Positions 31,786-40,376 of a DNA stretch of 64,000 nucleotides are shown here, piece after piece. This DNA is from Brevibacillus brevis NBRC 100599. GTDB taxonomy: Bacteria; Bacillota; Bacilli; Brevibacillales; Brevibacillaceae. Below the pieces are notes generated by a model. The model did no database searches, was not told where the DNA came from, and was given only the letters and a program-made list of their open reading frames with translations. Position 1 is the stretch's first letter. The number at the start of each line of letters is the position of its first letter. Location of the stretch: the NCBI RefSeq assembly GCF_000010165.1, contig NC_012491.1:1234001-1298000 (forward strand), in the 5' to 3' direction. Both the position numbers and the translations under genes were made by a program.

Positions 31786-31827
31786 TCGGCAGCTTTTGCT
31801 TGAATCCTCGGTAGCTTTTGCTATTAT
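31786..31827 (+). promoter_or_regulatory. Probable cobalamin-operon promoter with 15-bp direct repeats
   Basis: TTGAAT (31800-31805), a 16-bp spacer and TATTAT (31822-31827) form a plausible promoter about 50 bases before the riboswitch. Two 15-bp direct repeats, TCGGYAGCTTTTGCT (31786-31800 and 31808-31822), are spaced exactly 22 bp apart and overlap the -35 and spacer, the geometry of an operator for a dimer on one DNA face. Confidence 0.5.
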
Positions 31828-31877
31828 TAAAGCAAGTGCTTGTCAACGAAACGAATGACATTTACATATGGAAGAGA

Positions 31878-32066
31878 AACAGGTCCTTGTTTTTGCGAAA
31901 CCGATTCGCAGGAGCAAGGTTAAAAGGGAAGTTTGGTGAAAAGCCAACGCGGTCCCGCCACTGTAAGAGAGTAGCTATTCTTCAAGGCATCATGCCATCC
32001 ACTGCCCATCCGGGAGCGGGAAGGAGAAGAAGAGTGATGATCCTCAAGCCAGGAGACCTGCCTGTT
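31878..32066 (+). ncRNA. Cobalamin (AdoCbl) riboswitch
   Basis: The classical B12-box core is present: AAGGGAA, then TGGTGAAAAGCCAACGCGG and CCCGCCACTGT around 31924-31965, and the closing GCCAGGAGACCTGCC near 32048-32062. The P1 stem pairs AACAGG (31878-31883) with CCTGTT (32061-32066). When adenosylcobalamin binds, such RNAs shut off expression downstream. A strong terminator follows at 32132-32178, so control is probably by premature termination of the 20-gene operon. Confidence 0.96.
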
Positions 32067-32131
32067 TTATGTTTACACTGATTTCCTTCGGGTCAAAGGA
32101 AGAGGTGAGGATTGTTGCTTTTCAGCTATCC

Positions 32132-32178
32132 GCGCTTTGTTTTTCCTTACGTACTGGGGGAAACAGAGCGCTTTTTTT
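32132..32178 (+). terminator. Riboswitch-associated terminator
   Basis: GCGCTTTGTTT (from 32132) pairs with AAACAGAGCGC (32161-32171), extended by U-G and C-G pairs near the loop, and is followed by seven T residues. It lies 65 bases after the riboswitch and before cobO, as expected for attenuation. Confidence 0.85.
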
Positions 32179-32182
32179 CTGT

Positions 32183-32259
32183 GAAAAACGTCTCGACGTT
32201 TTTCATAAAAGTGGATGCGACCGCTTGCGGTCAACAAAACGGTCATGACCGTTTTGTTG
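32183..32259 (+). repeat. Row of three palindromes in the cobO leader
   Basis: Three hairpins stand in series: 32183-32204 (9-bp stem, CTCG loop), 32219-32232 (GACCGC TT GCGGTC) and a perfect 28-bp palindrome at 32232-32259 centred on GGTCATGACC. They occupy most of the leader between the terminator and the ribosome site of cobO. The last two share the CGGTC/GACCG core. None is needed for the riboswitch itself. Confidence 0.75.
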
Positions 32260-32318
32260 CTTCGGAAAGTATGGATAGAACAGCAGAGTAAAATACGTCA
32301 CTTTTTGAGGTGGTCAGG

Positions 32319-32867
32319 ATGGAGAAAAACGATAAGAAGCGGGGCTTGACCCTCGTTTACACAGGAGACGGCAAAGGAAAAACGACGGCAGCAGTCGGAT
32401 TGGCTGTGCGGGCGACAGGGCGCGGAAAAAAGGTGCTGATGGTTCAATTCATCAAGTCGCCGGAGCGAACATATGGAGAAAAGATTATTTTTGATAAATT
32501 GGGCATTGAAATCGTGCAAATGGGCGTCGGCTTCACCTGGACAAAGACACCGGAGGAGCATCGTGAGGCATTGAAGGAAGCTTGGGCGTTTGCTAGTGAA
32601 AAGCTCTCTTCCGGAGCGTACGATGTCGTTATTTTGGATGAGCTGAATAATGCATTGGCGATTGACCGCTTCCCGATTGACGATGTGTTGCCATTGTCCG
32701 CTGTTTTGGAAGCGATTCAAAACAGGCCAAGTCATATCCACCTCGTGATTACGGGACGGGCAGCAAAGCAGGAGATCCTAGACATAGCAGATCTGGTGAC
32801 AGAGATGAAGCCAATCAAGCATTACTACGATGAGGGGATTCCAGCTGTGCTGGGGGTAGAGTTTTGA
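32319..32867 (+). CDS. cobO: Cob(I)yrinic acid a,c-diamide adenosyltransferase
   Basis: This 182-residue CobA/CobO/BtuR-type enzyme transfers the adenosyl group of ATP to Co(I). The P-loop is TGDGKGKTTAAVG, and the conserved VVILDELNNAL and VITGRAA blocks are present. ATG 32319 is preceded by GAGGTGG; a GTG at 32310 overlaps that site. It is the first gene of the cobalamin operon, controlled by the upstream riboswitch. Its stop overlaps the next start (TTGA). Confidence 0.95.
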   Translation: MEKNDKKRGLTLVYTGDGKGKTTAAVGLAVRATGRGKKVLMVQFIKSPERTYGEKIIFDKLGIEIVQMGVGFTWTKTPEEHREALKEAWAFASEKLSSGAYDVVILDELNNALAIDRFPIDDVLPLSAVLEAIQNRPSHIHLVITGRAAKQEILDIADLVTEMKPIKHYYDEGIPAVLGVEF

Positions 32868-33979
32868 CAAGCGCAGGTGTAATAGAGACGTACGGTCATG
32901 GTGGAGACCTGCTGACCGCAGCGCAGCGCTTTGGTCGAGAGCCCGGGCAGTTTCTGGATTACAGTGCCAATATTAATCCGCTGGGGATGCCAGCAAGCGT
33001 CCGTGAGATGCTACTGGCTTCGTTGGCTGCTGTAGCGCATTACCCAGACCCTGGACATCGTGTGTTTCGTCGTGCGTTGGCCAAACGGCTGCAAATGTCG
33101 GAGGAATGGCTGCTGCCTGCGAATGGTGCAGCGGAGGCAATGGCACTGGCCATCCTCGGTCTTTCACCACAAACAGTTGGTGTGGTGTATCCTTGCTTTT
33201 CGGAATACGCGCAACTTTCCGAGCAGTATGGAGCTCGTGTCATTGGCTGCTTCGGGAAGGAAGCGAACGGGTACAAGCCCGATCCTGAAGAGCTGTATAC
33301 ACTTTTTGCGCAGACGGATCTCGTATTTGTCGGGTCACCTAATAATCCGACCGGAATCCTGTATCAACCGGATGAGCTGCGCCAAATGGCGGAATGGGCG
33401 CAAGAGACCAATACGTGGCTCGTCGTGGATGAGGCTTTTCTCGATTTTGTGGAGGAAGAGCGGCAGTATACATTGGCGATGCAGCTGGAGCGCTTTCCCC
33501 GTGTGATTTTGATGCGTTCGATGACGAAAATGTACGCGATCCCGGGATTGCGCTTGGGCTATGCGATTGCGCACCCGGATGTCATTGCGAAAATGCGCCA
33601 AAAGCAAGTGAGCTGGAGCGTGAATGCACTGGCCCTTTTGGCAGGAGAACTGTGCTTGCAGGAGCAGGCATACGAGGAACAGACGCGCAGGCTCATCAAA
33701 ACAGAACGTGCGTATTTGACTGATTGCATCCGTAGTGAGTTGGGCTGGAAGGTGTGGCCTTCGGAGGCAAACTTTTTGCTACTGCGCTCGCCAGAAGGAT
33801 TACCAGCAGAGCAATTGCAGGCACGGCTCGGCAAAAAAGGCGTTCTGATCCGCAACTGTGCGATGTATCCCGGTTTGACGGCCCATGATGTGAGAGTTGC
33901 CGTGCGTGGACGAGAGGAAAATGAACGACTTTTGGTAGCGCTTCGCGAGGTCCATGCGGAAGGAAGGGAACAGCGATGA
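32864..33979 (+). CDS. cobD: L-threonine-O-3-phosphate decarboxylase
   Basis: This 371-residue PLP enzyme (aminotransferase class I/II fold) makes (R)-1-aminopropan-2-ol phosphate for the nucleotide loop. Motifs: YSANINPLGMP, SPNNPTG, VVDEAFLDF and the PLP lysine in SMTKMYAIPGLRLGYA. Histidinol-phosphate aminotransferase is the close alternative, but the operon decides. TTG start overlaps the cobO stop. Named as in Salmonella CobD. Confidence 0.92.
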   Translation: MTSAGVIETYGHGGDLLTAAQRFGREPGQFLDYSANINPLGMPASVREMLLASLAAVAHYPDPGHRVFRRALAKRLQMSEEWLLPANGAAEAMALAILGLSPQTVGVVYPCFSEYAQLSEQYGARVIGCFGKEANGYKPDPEELYTLFAQTDLVFVGSPNNPTGILYQPDELRQMAEWAQETNTWLVVDEAFLDFVEEERQYTLAMQLERFPRVILMRSMTKMYAIPGLRLGYAIAHPDVIAKMRQKQVSWSVNALALLAGELCLQEQAYEEQTRRLIKTERAYLTDCIRSELGWKVWPSEANFLLLRSPEGLPAEQLQARLGKKGVLIRNCAMYPGLTAHDVRVAVRGREENERLLVALREVHAEGREQR

Positions 33980-34515
33980 GCTTGGTGCTGGTAACAGGCG
34001 GTGTCCGTTCAGGAAAAAGCCGCTACGCGGAAGAGCTCGCGATGACGTTGGGAAGTCGAGTCCTGTACGTGGCGACAGGCAAGGCTTGGGATGATGAAAT
34101 GAAGCAGAGAATCGAGCAGCATCAGGCACGTCGTCCGCTGGAATGGGGCTGTGTGGAGGTAGGAGAGCGGTTAACCGATTACCACGCATTTCGTGAGCAG
34201 TATGATGTGGTGTTGATCGATTGTCTGTCCACTTGGGTGAGTAATCGATTGATGAGCGTGGAGGAGTCGGAATGGAGAAGTGCCTCACACACCCAAGCCC
34301 TGCTGCAGGAGGCAGAGGCGTGGCTGACCCTCGTTCAGAATTCCCCGCAAAAAGTCATTGCTGTCACAAGCGAGGTTGGATTGGGCGGTGTGGCCTTGAG
34401 TCGTTTGGGCAGATGGTTCGCGGATGTGCTGGGCGATGTCAATCAGAGAAGTGCGCGACAAGCGGACGCCGTCTACGCGGTTTTGTCGGGGATACCGTGG
34501 AGGATCAAAGGATGA
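33976..34515 (+). CDS. cobU: Adenosylcobinamide kinase / guanylyltransferase
   Basis: This 179-residue bifunctional enzyme phosphorylates adenosylcobinamide and attaches GMP. The P-loop is TGGVRSGKSRYAE; the VLIDCLSTWVSN and TSEVGLGGVALSRLGRWFADVLGDVNQ blocks are diagnostic. ATG overlaps the cobD stop by 4 bases. Confidence 0.95.
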   Translation: MSLVLVTGGVRSGKSRYAEELAMTLGSRVLYVATGKAWDDEMKQRIEQHQARRPLEWGCVEVGERLTDYHAFREQYDVVLIDCLSTWVSNRLMSVEESEWRSASHTQALLQEAEAWLTLVQNSPQKVIAVTSEVGLGGVALSRLGRWFADVLGDVNQRSARQADAVYAVLSGIPWRIKG

Positions 34516-35252
34516 ATGCATTTTTACATGCGATCTCGTTTTTTACGCGTATTCCGGTCCCGTGGCTTCGTCCTTCTGAGGAGGCGTGGAGAAAAAGCGT
34601 CAACTGGTATCCCGCGGTTGGTTTGGTCATCGGTTTATTGCTATGGGGTGTGCATCAGGCAGGACTGGTGTTGTTTAGTCCATGGATCGCCGCCATTTTG
34701 ACACTGATCGCATGGGTCTACGTAACCGGTGGTCTTCATATGGATGGGTGGATGGACCTCGCGGACGGTCTTGGCAGCAGCAGGCCGCGAGAGCAAATCC
34801 TTGCGATTATGAAGGACAGCCGTGTAGGTGCGATGGGCGTGCTTGCTGCGATTATGCTGTTGCTGATCAAGGCGGGTGCGGTCGCAGAGCTCGCACATCC
34901 GGGATGGGGCAGCTTTTTGATCGTAGCGCCAGTGGCAGCGCGGACGCATGTGCTTTTGTCGATCAAGCTCTGGCCGTATCTTTCGGCGGACAAAGGAATC
35001 GGAAAAGGCATCAGTTCCGGGCTTTCCGTTTCCTCTATCATCGTGAGCTACATCATCGTGTTCGCAGCAGGATGGTATCTTGGGGGCTTGCAGGTCATGA
35101 CAGCTATTTTCCTGTCGCTGTTGTTTGCTCTATGGTTTTCACGCTCGGTTGCAAAAAAACTGGGCGGTTTAAATGGAGACTGCTACGGGGCTGTTATCGA
35201 AAGCAGTGAAGCGGTCGTTCTGCTCGTGCTAGTCGGGAGCTGGTGGTTATGA
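34512..35252 (+). CDS. cobS: Adenosylcobinamide-GDP ribazoletransferase
   Basis: This 246-residue membrane enzyme joins adenosylcobinamide-GDP with alpha-ribazole (phosphate). Typical motifs: FFTRIPVP at the N-terminus, GGLHMDGWMDLADGLGS and MKDSRVGAMGVLA. About six membrane helices. The frame is open further upstream inside cobU, but ATG 34512 overlaps the cobU stop (ATGA) and gives the family's normal length. Confidence 0.95.
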   Translation: MNAFLHAISFFTRIPVPWLRPSEEAWRKSVNWYPAVGLVIGLLLWGVHQAGLVLFSPWIAAILTLIAWVYVTGGLHMDGWMDLADGLGSSRPREQILAIMKDSRVGAMGVLAAIMLLLIKAGAVAELAHPGWGSFLIVAPVAARTHVLLSIKLWPYLSADKGIGKGISSGLSVSSIIVSYIIVFAAGWYLGGLQVMTAIFLSLLFALWFSRSVAKKLGGLNGDCYGAVIESSEAVVLLVLVGSWWL

Positions 35253-35881
35253 AACTGGTTTGGATACGTCACGGGGAGACAGACAGCAATCGTGAGCATC
35301 GATATTTGGGGCATAGCGACGTTCCTTTGAATGAGCGCGGGCATCTGCACGCGAGTGATTTGGCCAAGGAATTACCAGTGCTGATCGGGCGACCCGCTGC
35401 GATTTACTCGAGTGACCTGCTCAGATGCATGCAGACTGCCGAACCACTTGCAGCTACTTGGGGGCTATCGGTTATTTCGGAGCCAGCTTTGAGAGAGCTG
35501 TCTTTTGGCGAGTGGGAGCTGATGACCTACGATGAGCTAATGCAGTCGGACCCTGTGCGGGCCACGAGGTGGTACGACGATCCTTTTCGAAATCGACCTC
35601 CGCAAGGGGAGAGTCTGGAAGAGCTAGGGATGCGCGTGGATCGTTGGCTACGTTCCTTGTTGGAGAGAGCGGGCAAGGAGGAGACATCCGATACAGTCGT
35701 CATCGTCACACATGGCGGCGTGATCCGCTGGTTCCAGGCCGCCTGGCTCGAAAACAATCCTGACCAATATTGGCAGGTCGATGGCATGAAGCATGGAGAG
35801 GCACTGGTAGCTGAATGCCTGGATGCGGAAGAGAAGAGTTGGATGGCACAACCCTTGAAGAGTAAGAGAGGGACAACATGA
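35249..35881 (+). CDS. cobC: Alpha-ribazole-phosphate phosphatase (histidine phosphatase)
   Basis: This 210-residue histidine phosphatase has the catalytic WIRHGETDSN motif and the second histidine in VTHGGVIRW. It removes the 5'-phosphate from alpha-ribazole phosphate or from adenosylcobalamin phosphate. The general family includes phosphoglycerate mutases, but its position between cobS and cbiB supports CobC. ATG 35249 overlaps the cobS stop (ATGA). Confidence 0.88.
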   Translation: MKLVWIRHGETDSNREHRYLGHSDVPLNERGHLHASDLAKELPVLIGRPAAIYSSDLLRCMQTAEPLAATWGLSVISEPALRELSFGEWELMTYDELMQSDPVRATRWYDDPFRNRPPQGESLEELGMRVDRWLRSLLERAGKEETSDTVVIVTHGGVIRWFQAAWLENNPDQYWQVDGMKHGEALVAECLDAEEKSWMAQPLKSKRGTT

Positions 35882-36828
35882 CAGAAATATGGGTATTATG
35901 CGCGGCCTACTTGATTGATCGGGTGGTAGGTGACCCCCGGGGCTTGCCGCATCCAGTGATCATCATGGGCTGGTGGATTACACGCTTGGAACAGGTCATA
36001 CGTTCTCTCGTCAAAGAGGAGTCGCATTTGAAGCTGGCAGGAGTCCTGTTTCCGGTCGTGATCGTTGGCGGTAGCTATGCTGTGGTTTGGCTGATTCTGT
36101 GGGGAGCGACGTTCATCCATCCGGTGCTTGCCTGGATCTTGGGTGCCTGGTTGATTTCTACGACGATCGCGACAAAAGGCTTGGCCGATGCCGGGATGGA
36201 GATTGCCCGTCATCTTGTGGCTGGGGACATGGAAGCGGCGAGACGCTCCTTGTCCATGGTAGTCGGACGTGATACGGAGCAACTAGATGAACCGGAAGTA
36301 TGTAGGGGAGCGGTAGAAACCGTGGCGGAAAACATCGTCGATGCGATTGTCTCTCCGCTGATTTTCGCAGCGATTGGGGGAGCTCCGTTGGCAATGGCGT
36401 ACCGTGCCGCCAACACCCTCGATTCCATGGTTGGCTATAAAAACGAGAAGTATCTGAATCTCGGCTGGGCGTCTGCCCGCATTGACGATGTACTGAACTA
36501 CATACCCGCCCGTTTGACGGCTTTGTTGCTTGTCACCGCAAGCTGGCTGCAGCGATTGGATGGGAAGCAGTGCTGGGCAATGATCAGAAGAGATGCGCAC
36601 TTGCATCCGAGTCCAAACAGCGGTTTGCCGGAAGCCGGAGTCGCTGGCGCATTAGGCGTGCAGCTCGGGGGATTGAATTATTACCAAGGCGTTGCATCGA
36701 ACCGGGCAAAAATGGGAGATGCGAAACGACCATTGCAGGCAAGTGACATAGTCGCGACGATTCGTTTGATGTATCTCGTTTCACTCTTATGTCTGCTCGT
36801 TAGTGTGATGATATCGATTTTATTATAA
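35878..36828 (+). CDS. cbiB: Adenosylcobinamide-phosphate synthase
   Basis: This 316-residue membrane protein attaches aminopropanol (phosphate) to adenosylcobyric acid. Family motifs: DRVVGDPRGLPHPVIIMGWWI, VGRDTEQLDEPEVCRGAVETVAENIVD and YKNEKYLNLGWASARIDDVLNYIPAR. ATG overlaps the cobC stop. Confidence 0.95.
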   Translation: MTEIWVLCAAYLIDRVVGDPRGLPHPVIIMGWWITRLEQVIRSLVKEESHLKLAGVLFPVVIVGGSYAVVWLILWGATFIHPVLAWILGAWLISTTIATKGLADAGMEIARHLVAGDMEAARRSLSMVVGRDTEQLDEPEVCRGAVETVAENIVDAIVSPLIFAAIGGAPLAMAYRAANTLDSMVGYKNEKYLNLGWASARIDDVLNYIPARLTALLLVTASWLQRLDGKQCWAMIRRDAHLHPSPNSGLPEAGVAGALGVQLGGLNYYQGVASNRAKMGDAKRPLQASDIVATIRLMYLVSLLCLLVSVMISILL

Positions 36829-36855
36829 ACAGGAAGCGAAAAGGGGAGGGGCCTT

Positions 36856-38613
36856 ATGAGCGGCAAGTTGTTTGTGATCGGGTTTGGTCCAGGGAGTTTT
36901 GAGCATATCACCAAGCGGGCGCGGGAAGCCCTGCAAGAGTCCGATGTCATTATCGGCTATTCCACTTACGTAGATTTGATCCGTGGACTTTTGACGAATC
37001 AGCAAATCGTCAGCACAGGGATGACGGAAGAAGTGGCCCGTGCACGGGAAGCTGTACGTCAGGCGGAAGAGGAAGGCAAAAAGGTAGCGGTCATTTCCAG
37101 TGGAGACTCAGGTGTTTACGGGATGGCAGGTCTCGTATACGAGGTGTTGGTGGAAAAAGGCTGGACAGAAGCTACCGGCGTACCCATCGAAATCGTACCG
37201 GGCATCTCGGCGATCAATTCCTGTGGGGCGATCCTCGGTGCACCTATCATGCACGACGCATGCACGATCAGTTTGAGTGATCACTTGACGCCGTGGGAAC
37301 TCATTGCCAAACGGATTGACGCAGCAGGGATGGCTGACTTTGTGATCGCGTTGTACAACCCGCGCAGCGGACGACGCACACGCCAGATTGTCGAAGCGCA
37401 ACGCATTCTTTTGCAGTACCGCTCACCAGATACGCCGGTCGGTATCGTGAAAAGTGCTTATCGCGAACGCGAAACGGTTGTCGTGACGACCCTGGCCCAA
37501 ATGCTGGAGCATGATATCGGCATGTTGACCACCGTGATTATCGGAAATACATCGACGTTTGTATACGACGGCAAAATGATTACGCCGCGCGGTTATCAGC
37601 GCAAATATACGCTGTCTGCCGATGAGCAGCCACTGAAGCCGCATCAGCGTCTGCGTGTAGAAAATGAGCCTTGGTCGCTCGAGGCCTCCGAGGAGAGCCT
37701 CGCGTCAGCTCCGGCAACACCAGCAACACCGAACACAGAAAGACCAGTAGCCGTTACCGAGGATAGAGTACCTGCTACAGAACCAGCAAATCGTGTAGCA
37801 ACAAGCACGGCAGTACTGGAAGCACCGCCTGTAACAGAAGAAGCCGCACCAAAAGCTCCTTTCGCATGGGCCATGGAGGCATTGACGGCTATCAATGCGG
37901 CGAAAGGCATTGAAACCAAGCCAGCTGTAGGCCAAGTCAATCGTCCGGTGTCTACCTTTACGCCAGAGATGATTTTCGAATGCGCGGTAAGTCCGGGTGT
38001 TGCCAACAAAAAAATCACGCCGCTGCAAATGATGGCGATTGCCGAGGTGGCAGGAGAAAAAGGCGAGATCGAATACACTCCACACCACCAAATGATTTTG
38101 CGCGTGCCCACTGCCAACCCAGAAAGCATCACTAGCCATTTGCGAGAGCTTGGATTGATTCTCAGCCCGATCGGAGACGTTTTACAGGTAAAAGCGTGTG
38201 ATTTCTGCGACGGCGAGAAAAAAGACAGCATCCCATATGCCGAGGAGCTGCACCAAAAGCTTGGTGGAAAAGAAATGCCAAAAGAACTGAAGATCGGCTT
38301 CAACGGCTGCGGGATGGCGTGCTATGGCGCGGTTCAAGAGGATATTGGGATCGTATTCCGCAAAGGAAAGTTCGATTTATTCCTAGGAGCAAAAACGGTG
38401 GGACGCAATGCACACTCCGGTATTCCGGTAGCAGAAGGCATCGAAAAAGAAGAGATTGTTCCACTCGTGGAGCGAATCGTGAACCGATTCAAAAAAGACG
38501 CATTTCCGAATGAGCGGTTCCACAAGTTTTTCCAACGTGTAGGTGAGCTGGAGGGCTTTGCATGGTACGAGCCAGCAAAAGCTGAAATCGAGAATGCTGC
38601 ATGCGGAGATTAA
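36856..38613 (+). CDS. cbiH: Precorrin-3B C17-methyltransferase with Fe-S domain (CbiH60 type)
   Basis: This 585-residue fusion has an N-terminal CbiH/CobJ methyltransferase (residues 1-250: VIGFGPGSFEHITKRA, SSGDSGVYGMAG, VPGISAINSCGA). An Ala/Pro/Thr/Glu-rich linker (about 275-345) leads to a nitrite/sulfite reductase-like C-terminal domain (about 370-570). The C-terminal cysteines CDFC and CGMAC can hold a [4Fe-4S] cluster. The same layout is known as CbiH60 in B. megaterium, which carries out C17 methylation and ring contraction in the anaerobic pathway. A 27-base gap and AAGGGGAGGGG site precede it. Confidence 0.94.
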   Translation: MSGKLFVIGFGPGSFEHITKRAREALQESDVIIGYSTYVDLIRGLLTNQQIVSTGMTEEVARAREAVRQAEEEGKKVAVISSGDSGVYGMAGLVYEVLVEKGWTEATGVPIEIVPGISAINSCGAILGAPIMHDACTISLSDHLTPWELIAKRIDAAGMADFVIALYNPRSGRRTRQIVEAQRILLQYRSPDTPVGIVKSAYRERETVVVTTLAQMLEHDIGMLTTVIIGNTSTFVYDGKMITPRGYQRKYTLSADEQPLKPHQRLRVENEPWSLEASEESLASAPATPATPNTERPVAVTEDRVPATEPANRVATSTAVLEAPPVTEEAAPKAPFAWAMEALTAINAAKGIETKPAVGQVNRPVSTFTPEMIFECAVSPGVANKKITPLQMMAIAEVAGEKGEIEYTPHHQMILRVPTANPESITSHLRELGLILSPIGDVLQVKACDFCDGEKKDSIPYAEELHQKLGGKEMPKELKIGFNGCGMACYGAVQEDIGIVFRKGKFDLFLGAKTVGRNAHSGIPVAEGIEKEEIVPLVERIVNRFKKDAFPNERFHKFFQRVGELEGFAWYEPAKAEIENAACGD

Positions 38614-38649
38614 TGCAAGAACACCGAATAAAAACGAGGGGGACATAAA

Positions 38650-39588
38650 ATGGACGCAGTATTATTTGTAGGTCATGGAAGCAAGGACCCGGAAGGCAAT
38701 GAAGAGATTCGCCAGTTTGTGGCGACGCTAACACCGGACTTGGATGTACCGATTATTGAGACGTGCTTTCTGGAGTTTGCCCGTCCTGACATGCTGCAAG
38801 GCTTGAATACATGCGTGGCTCGGGGGGCAACCCGCGTGGCGGTGATTCCAATCATCCTGTTCTCTGCCGGACATGCGAAAATTCATATTCCGGCTGCCAT
38901 CGACGAGGCAAAGGAGCTGCACCCACACGTTCAGTTCATCTACGGACGCCCGATCGGCATTCACGACGAAGTCATCAATATTTTGACCGCTCGCATGGAA
39001 GAGGCAGGCTTTGCCTCCGGGGAAGACAACGATGACTTGGCTGTACTTGTAATCGGACGCGGTAGCAGCGATGCAGATGCCAATAGTGATATTTACAAAA
39101 TGTCCCGACTGTTCTGGGAGCGCTACAAAGCCAAGTGGGTAGAGACCGCCTTCATGGGCGTGACATATCCCTTGTACGACGAGGGCGTTGAGCGCTGCCT
39201 GAAGCTGGGTGCAAAGCGCATCGTACTCTTGCCGTACTTCTTGTTCACGGGTGTGTTGATTAAACGGATGAGTGACCAGCTGGAGAAGTTCCGTGAGCAA
39301 TATCCAGAAGCCGAGTTCGAAATGGCCGAGTATTTTGGCTTCCATCCGTTGTTGAAAGAAGTGCTCAAGGATCGTGTCGTGGAAGCGTTGCACGGTGAAG
39401 TGAAGCTGAACTGTGATACCTGTCAGTACAGGCTGGCGGCGATGGAGCACATCGACCATCACCATCACCACCACGATGACGAGCATGGACATCATCACCA
39501 CCATGGTCACCATCATCATCACGACCATGACCATGACCATGACCATGACCACAAGCATGATCACAAGCACGACCACGTTACCAAGTAG
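38650..39588 (+). CDS. cbiX: Sirohydrochlorin cobaltochelatase CbiX, long form with His-rich tail
   Basis: This 312-residue chelatase inserts cobalt into sirohydrochlorin. Two chelatase-like halves are present (FVGHGSKDPEGNEEI...; VIGRGSSDADANSD...), with HAKIHIP as the catalytic region. A CDTC pair near residue 262 matches the Fe-S cysteines of long Bacillus CbiX. The last 40 residues are an extreme His/Asp run, likely storing or delivering cobalt. An in-frame hexanucleotide repeat encodes part of the tail. Confidence 0.95.
   Translation: MDAVLFVGHGSKDPEGNEEIRQFVATLTPDLDVPIIETCFLEFARPDMLQGLNTCVARGATRVAVIPIILFSAGHAKIHIPAAIDEAKELHPHVQFIYGRPIGIHDEVINILTARMEEAGFASGEDNDDLAVLVIGRGSSDADANSDIYKMSRLFWERYKAKWVETAFMGVTYPLYDEGVERCLKLGAKRIVLLPYFLFTGVLIKRMSDQLEKFREQYPEAEFEMAEYFGFHPLLKEVLKDRVVEALHGEVKLNCDTCQYRLAAMEHIDHHHHHHDDEHGHHHHHGHHHHHDHDHDHDHDHKHDHKHDHVTK
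39523..39550 (+). repeat. Tandem GACCAT hexamer within the cbiX His tail
   Basis: Four perfect copies of GACCAT followed by a partial copy encode Asp-His pairs. The surrounding 39457-39580 stretch is also CAC/CAT-rich. Slippage here would change tail length in steps of two residues without a frameshift. Confidence 0.85.
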
Positions 39589-39600
39589 GAGGAAGACAGC

Positions 39601-40374
39601 ATGATTCTGGTACTGGCTGGAACGAGCGACGCGCGCGAGTTGGCTTTGCAAATCAAGGACAAGGGCTACGATCTGTTAACGACAGTTGTCACCGACAATG
39701 CTGCGAAAAGTATGGAGGAAGCGGGTGTGCCCGTTCAGGTCGGACGCCTGACTGCTGACGATATTCAGCAGCTGATCCAAGACAGAGCCGTCCAATGCGT
39801 AGTCGACGCGAGTCACCCCTTCGCAGAGGAAGCCTCCAAGAATGCGATGGCAGGTGCGCAAGGCGCGGGAGTCCCATACATTCGTTACGAGCGGGAAAGC
39901 CTCTCTTCACCGGGCAGTGAAAAGCTGATTGTAGTAGAAGACTACGTCCAAGCGGCTGAACTGGCGGCTGAAAAGCGCGGTGTCATCATGCTGACGACGG
40001 GCAGCAAGACGCTGAAAACGTTCACGGATCGGCTGTTGGGCTTGCCGGACACGACGCTGGTAGCCCGCATGCTGCCACGTCTAGACAATATGCAGAAGTG
40101 CGAAGAGCTCGGTGTTGAGCAAAAAAACATCGTCGCGATGCAAGGCCCTTTTTCCAAGGAGCTGAATAAAGCGCTCTACGAGCATTATGGTGTCACGCTG
40201 ATGATCACCAAGGAGAGCGGCAAGGTAGGTGCTTTTGATGAAAAGGTGGAAGCGGCACTGGAAATGGGCATCGAAACAATCGTCATCGGTCGTCCAAAGA
40301 TCGATTATGGAACGAAGTTTTCGGATTTCGAAAGCGTATTGACTCAACTCAAACAAGTGACTGGAGGAAACTAA
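39601..40374 (+). CDS. cbiJ: Cobalt-precorrin-6A reductase
   Basis: This 257-residue reductase uses NAD(P)H to reduce the macrocycle of (cobalt-)precorrin-6A. Typical blocks: LVLAGTSDARELA, VDASHPFAEEASKNA, MLTTGSKTLKTF and MQGPFSKELNKAL. It follows cbiX by 12 bases with an AGGAGGAAGAC site. Confidence 0.94.
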   Translation: MILVLAGTSDARELALQIKDKGYDLLTTVVTDNAAKSMEEAGVPVQVGRLTADDIQQLIQDRAVQCVVDASHPFAEEASKNAMAGAQGAGVPYIRYERESLSSPGSEKLIVVEDYVQAAELAAEKRGVIMLTTGSKTLKTFTDRLLGLPDTTLVARMLPRLDNMQKCEELGVEQKNIVAMQGPFSKELNKALYEHYGVTLMITKESGKVGAFDEKVEAALEMGIETIVIGRPKIDYGTKFSDFESVLTQLKQVTGGN

Positions 40375-40376
40375 CC

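Noticed and set aside
32183..32259. Palindromes as a CRISPR array or integron site
   Set aside because: The units differ in sequence and spacing and there are no repeats separated by unique spacers, nor cas or integrase genes.
34272..34511. Extended N-terminus for cobS
   Set aside because: The extra 80 codons lie inside cobU in another frame; ATG 34512 overlaps the cobU stop and gives the normal family length.
38728..39651. 307-codon antisense frame opposite cbiX
   Set aside because: It mirrors the His/Asp codon repeats of cbiX (Met/Val-rich low-complexity protein) and has no family resemblance.
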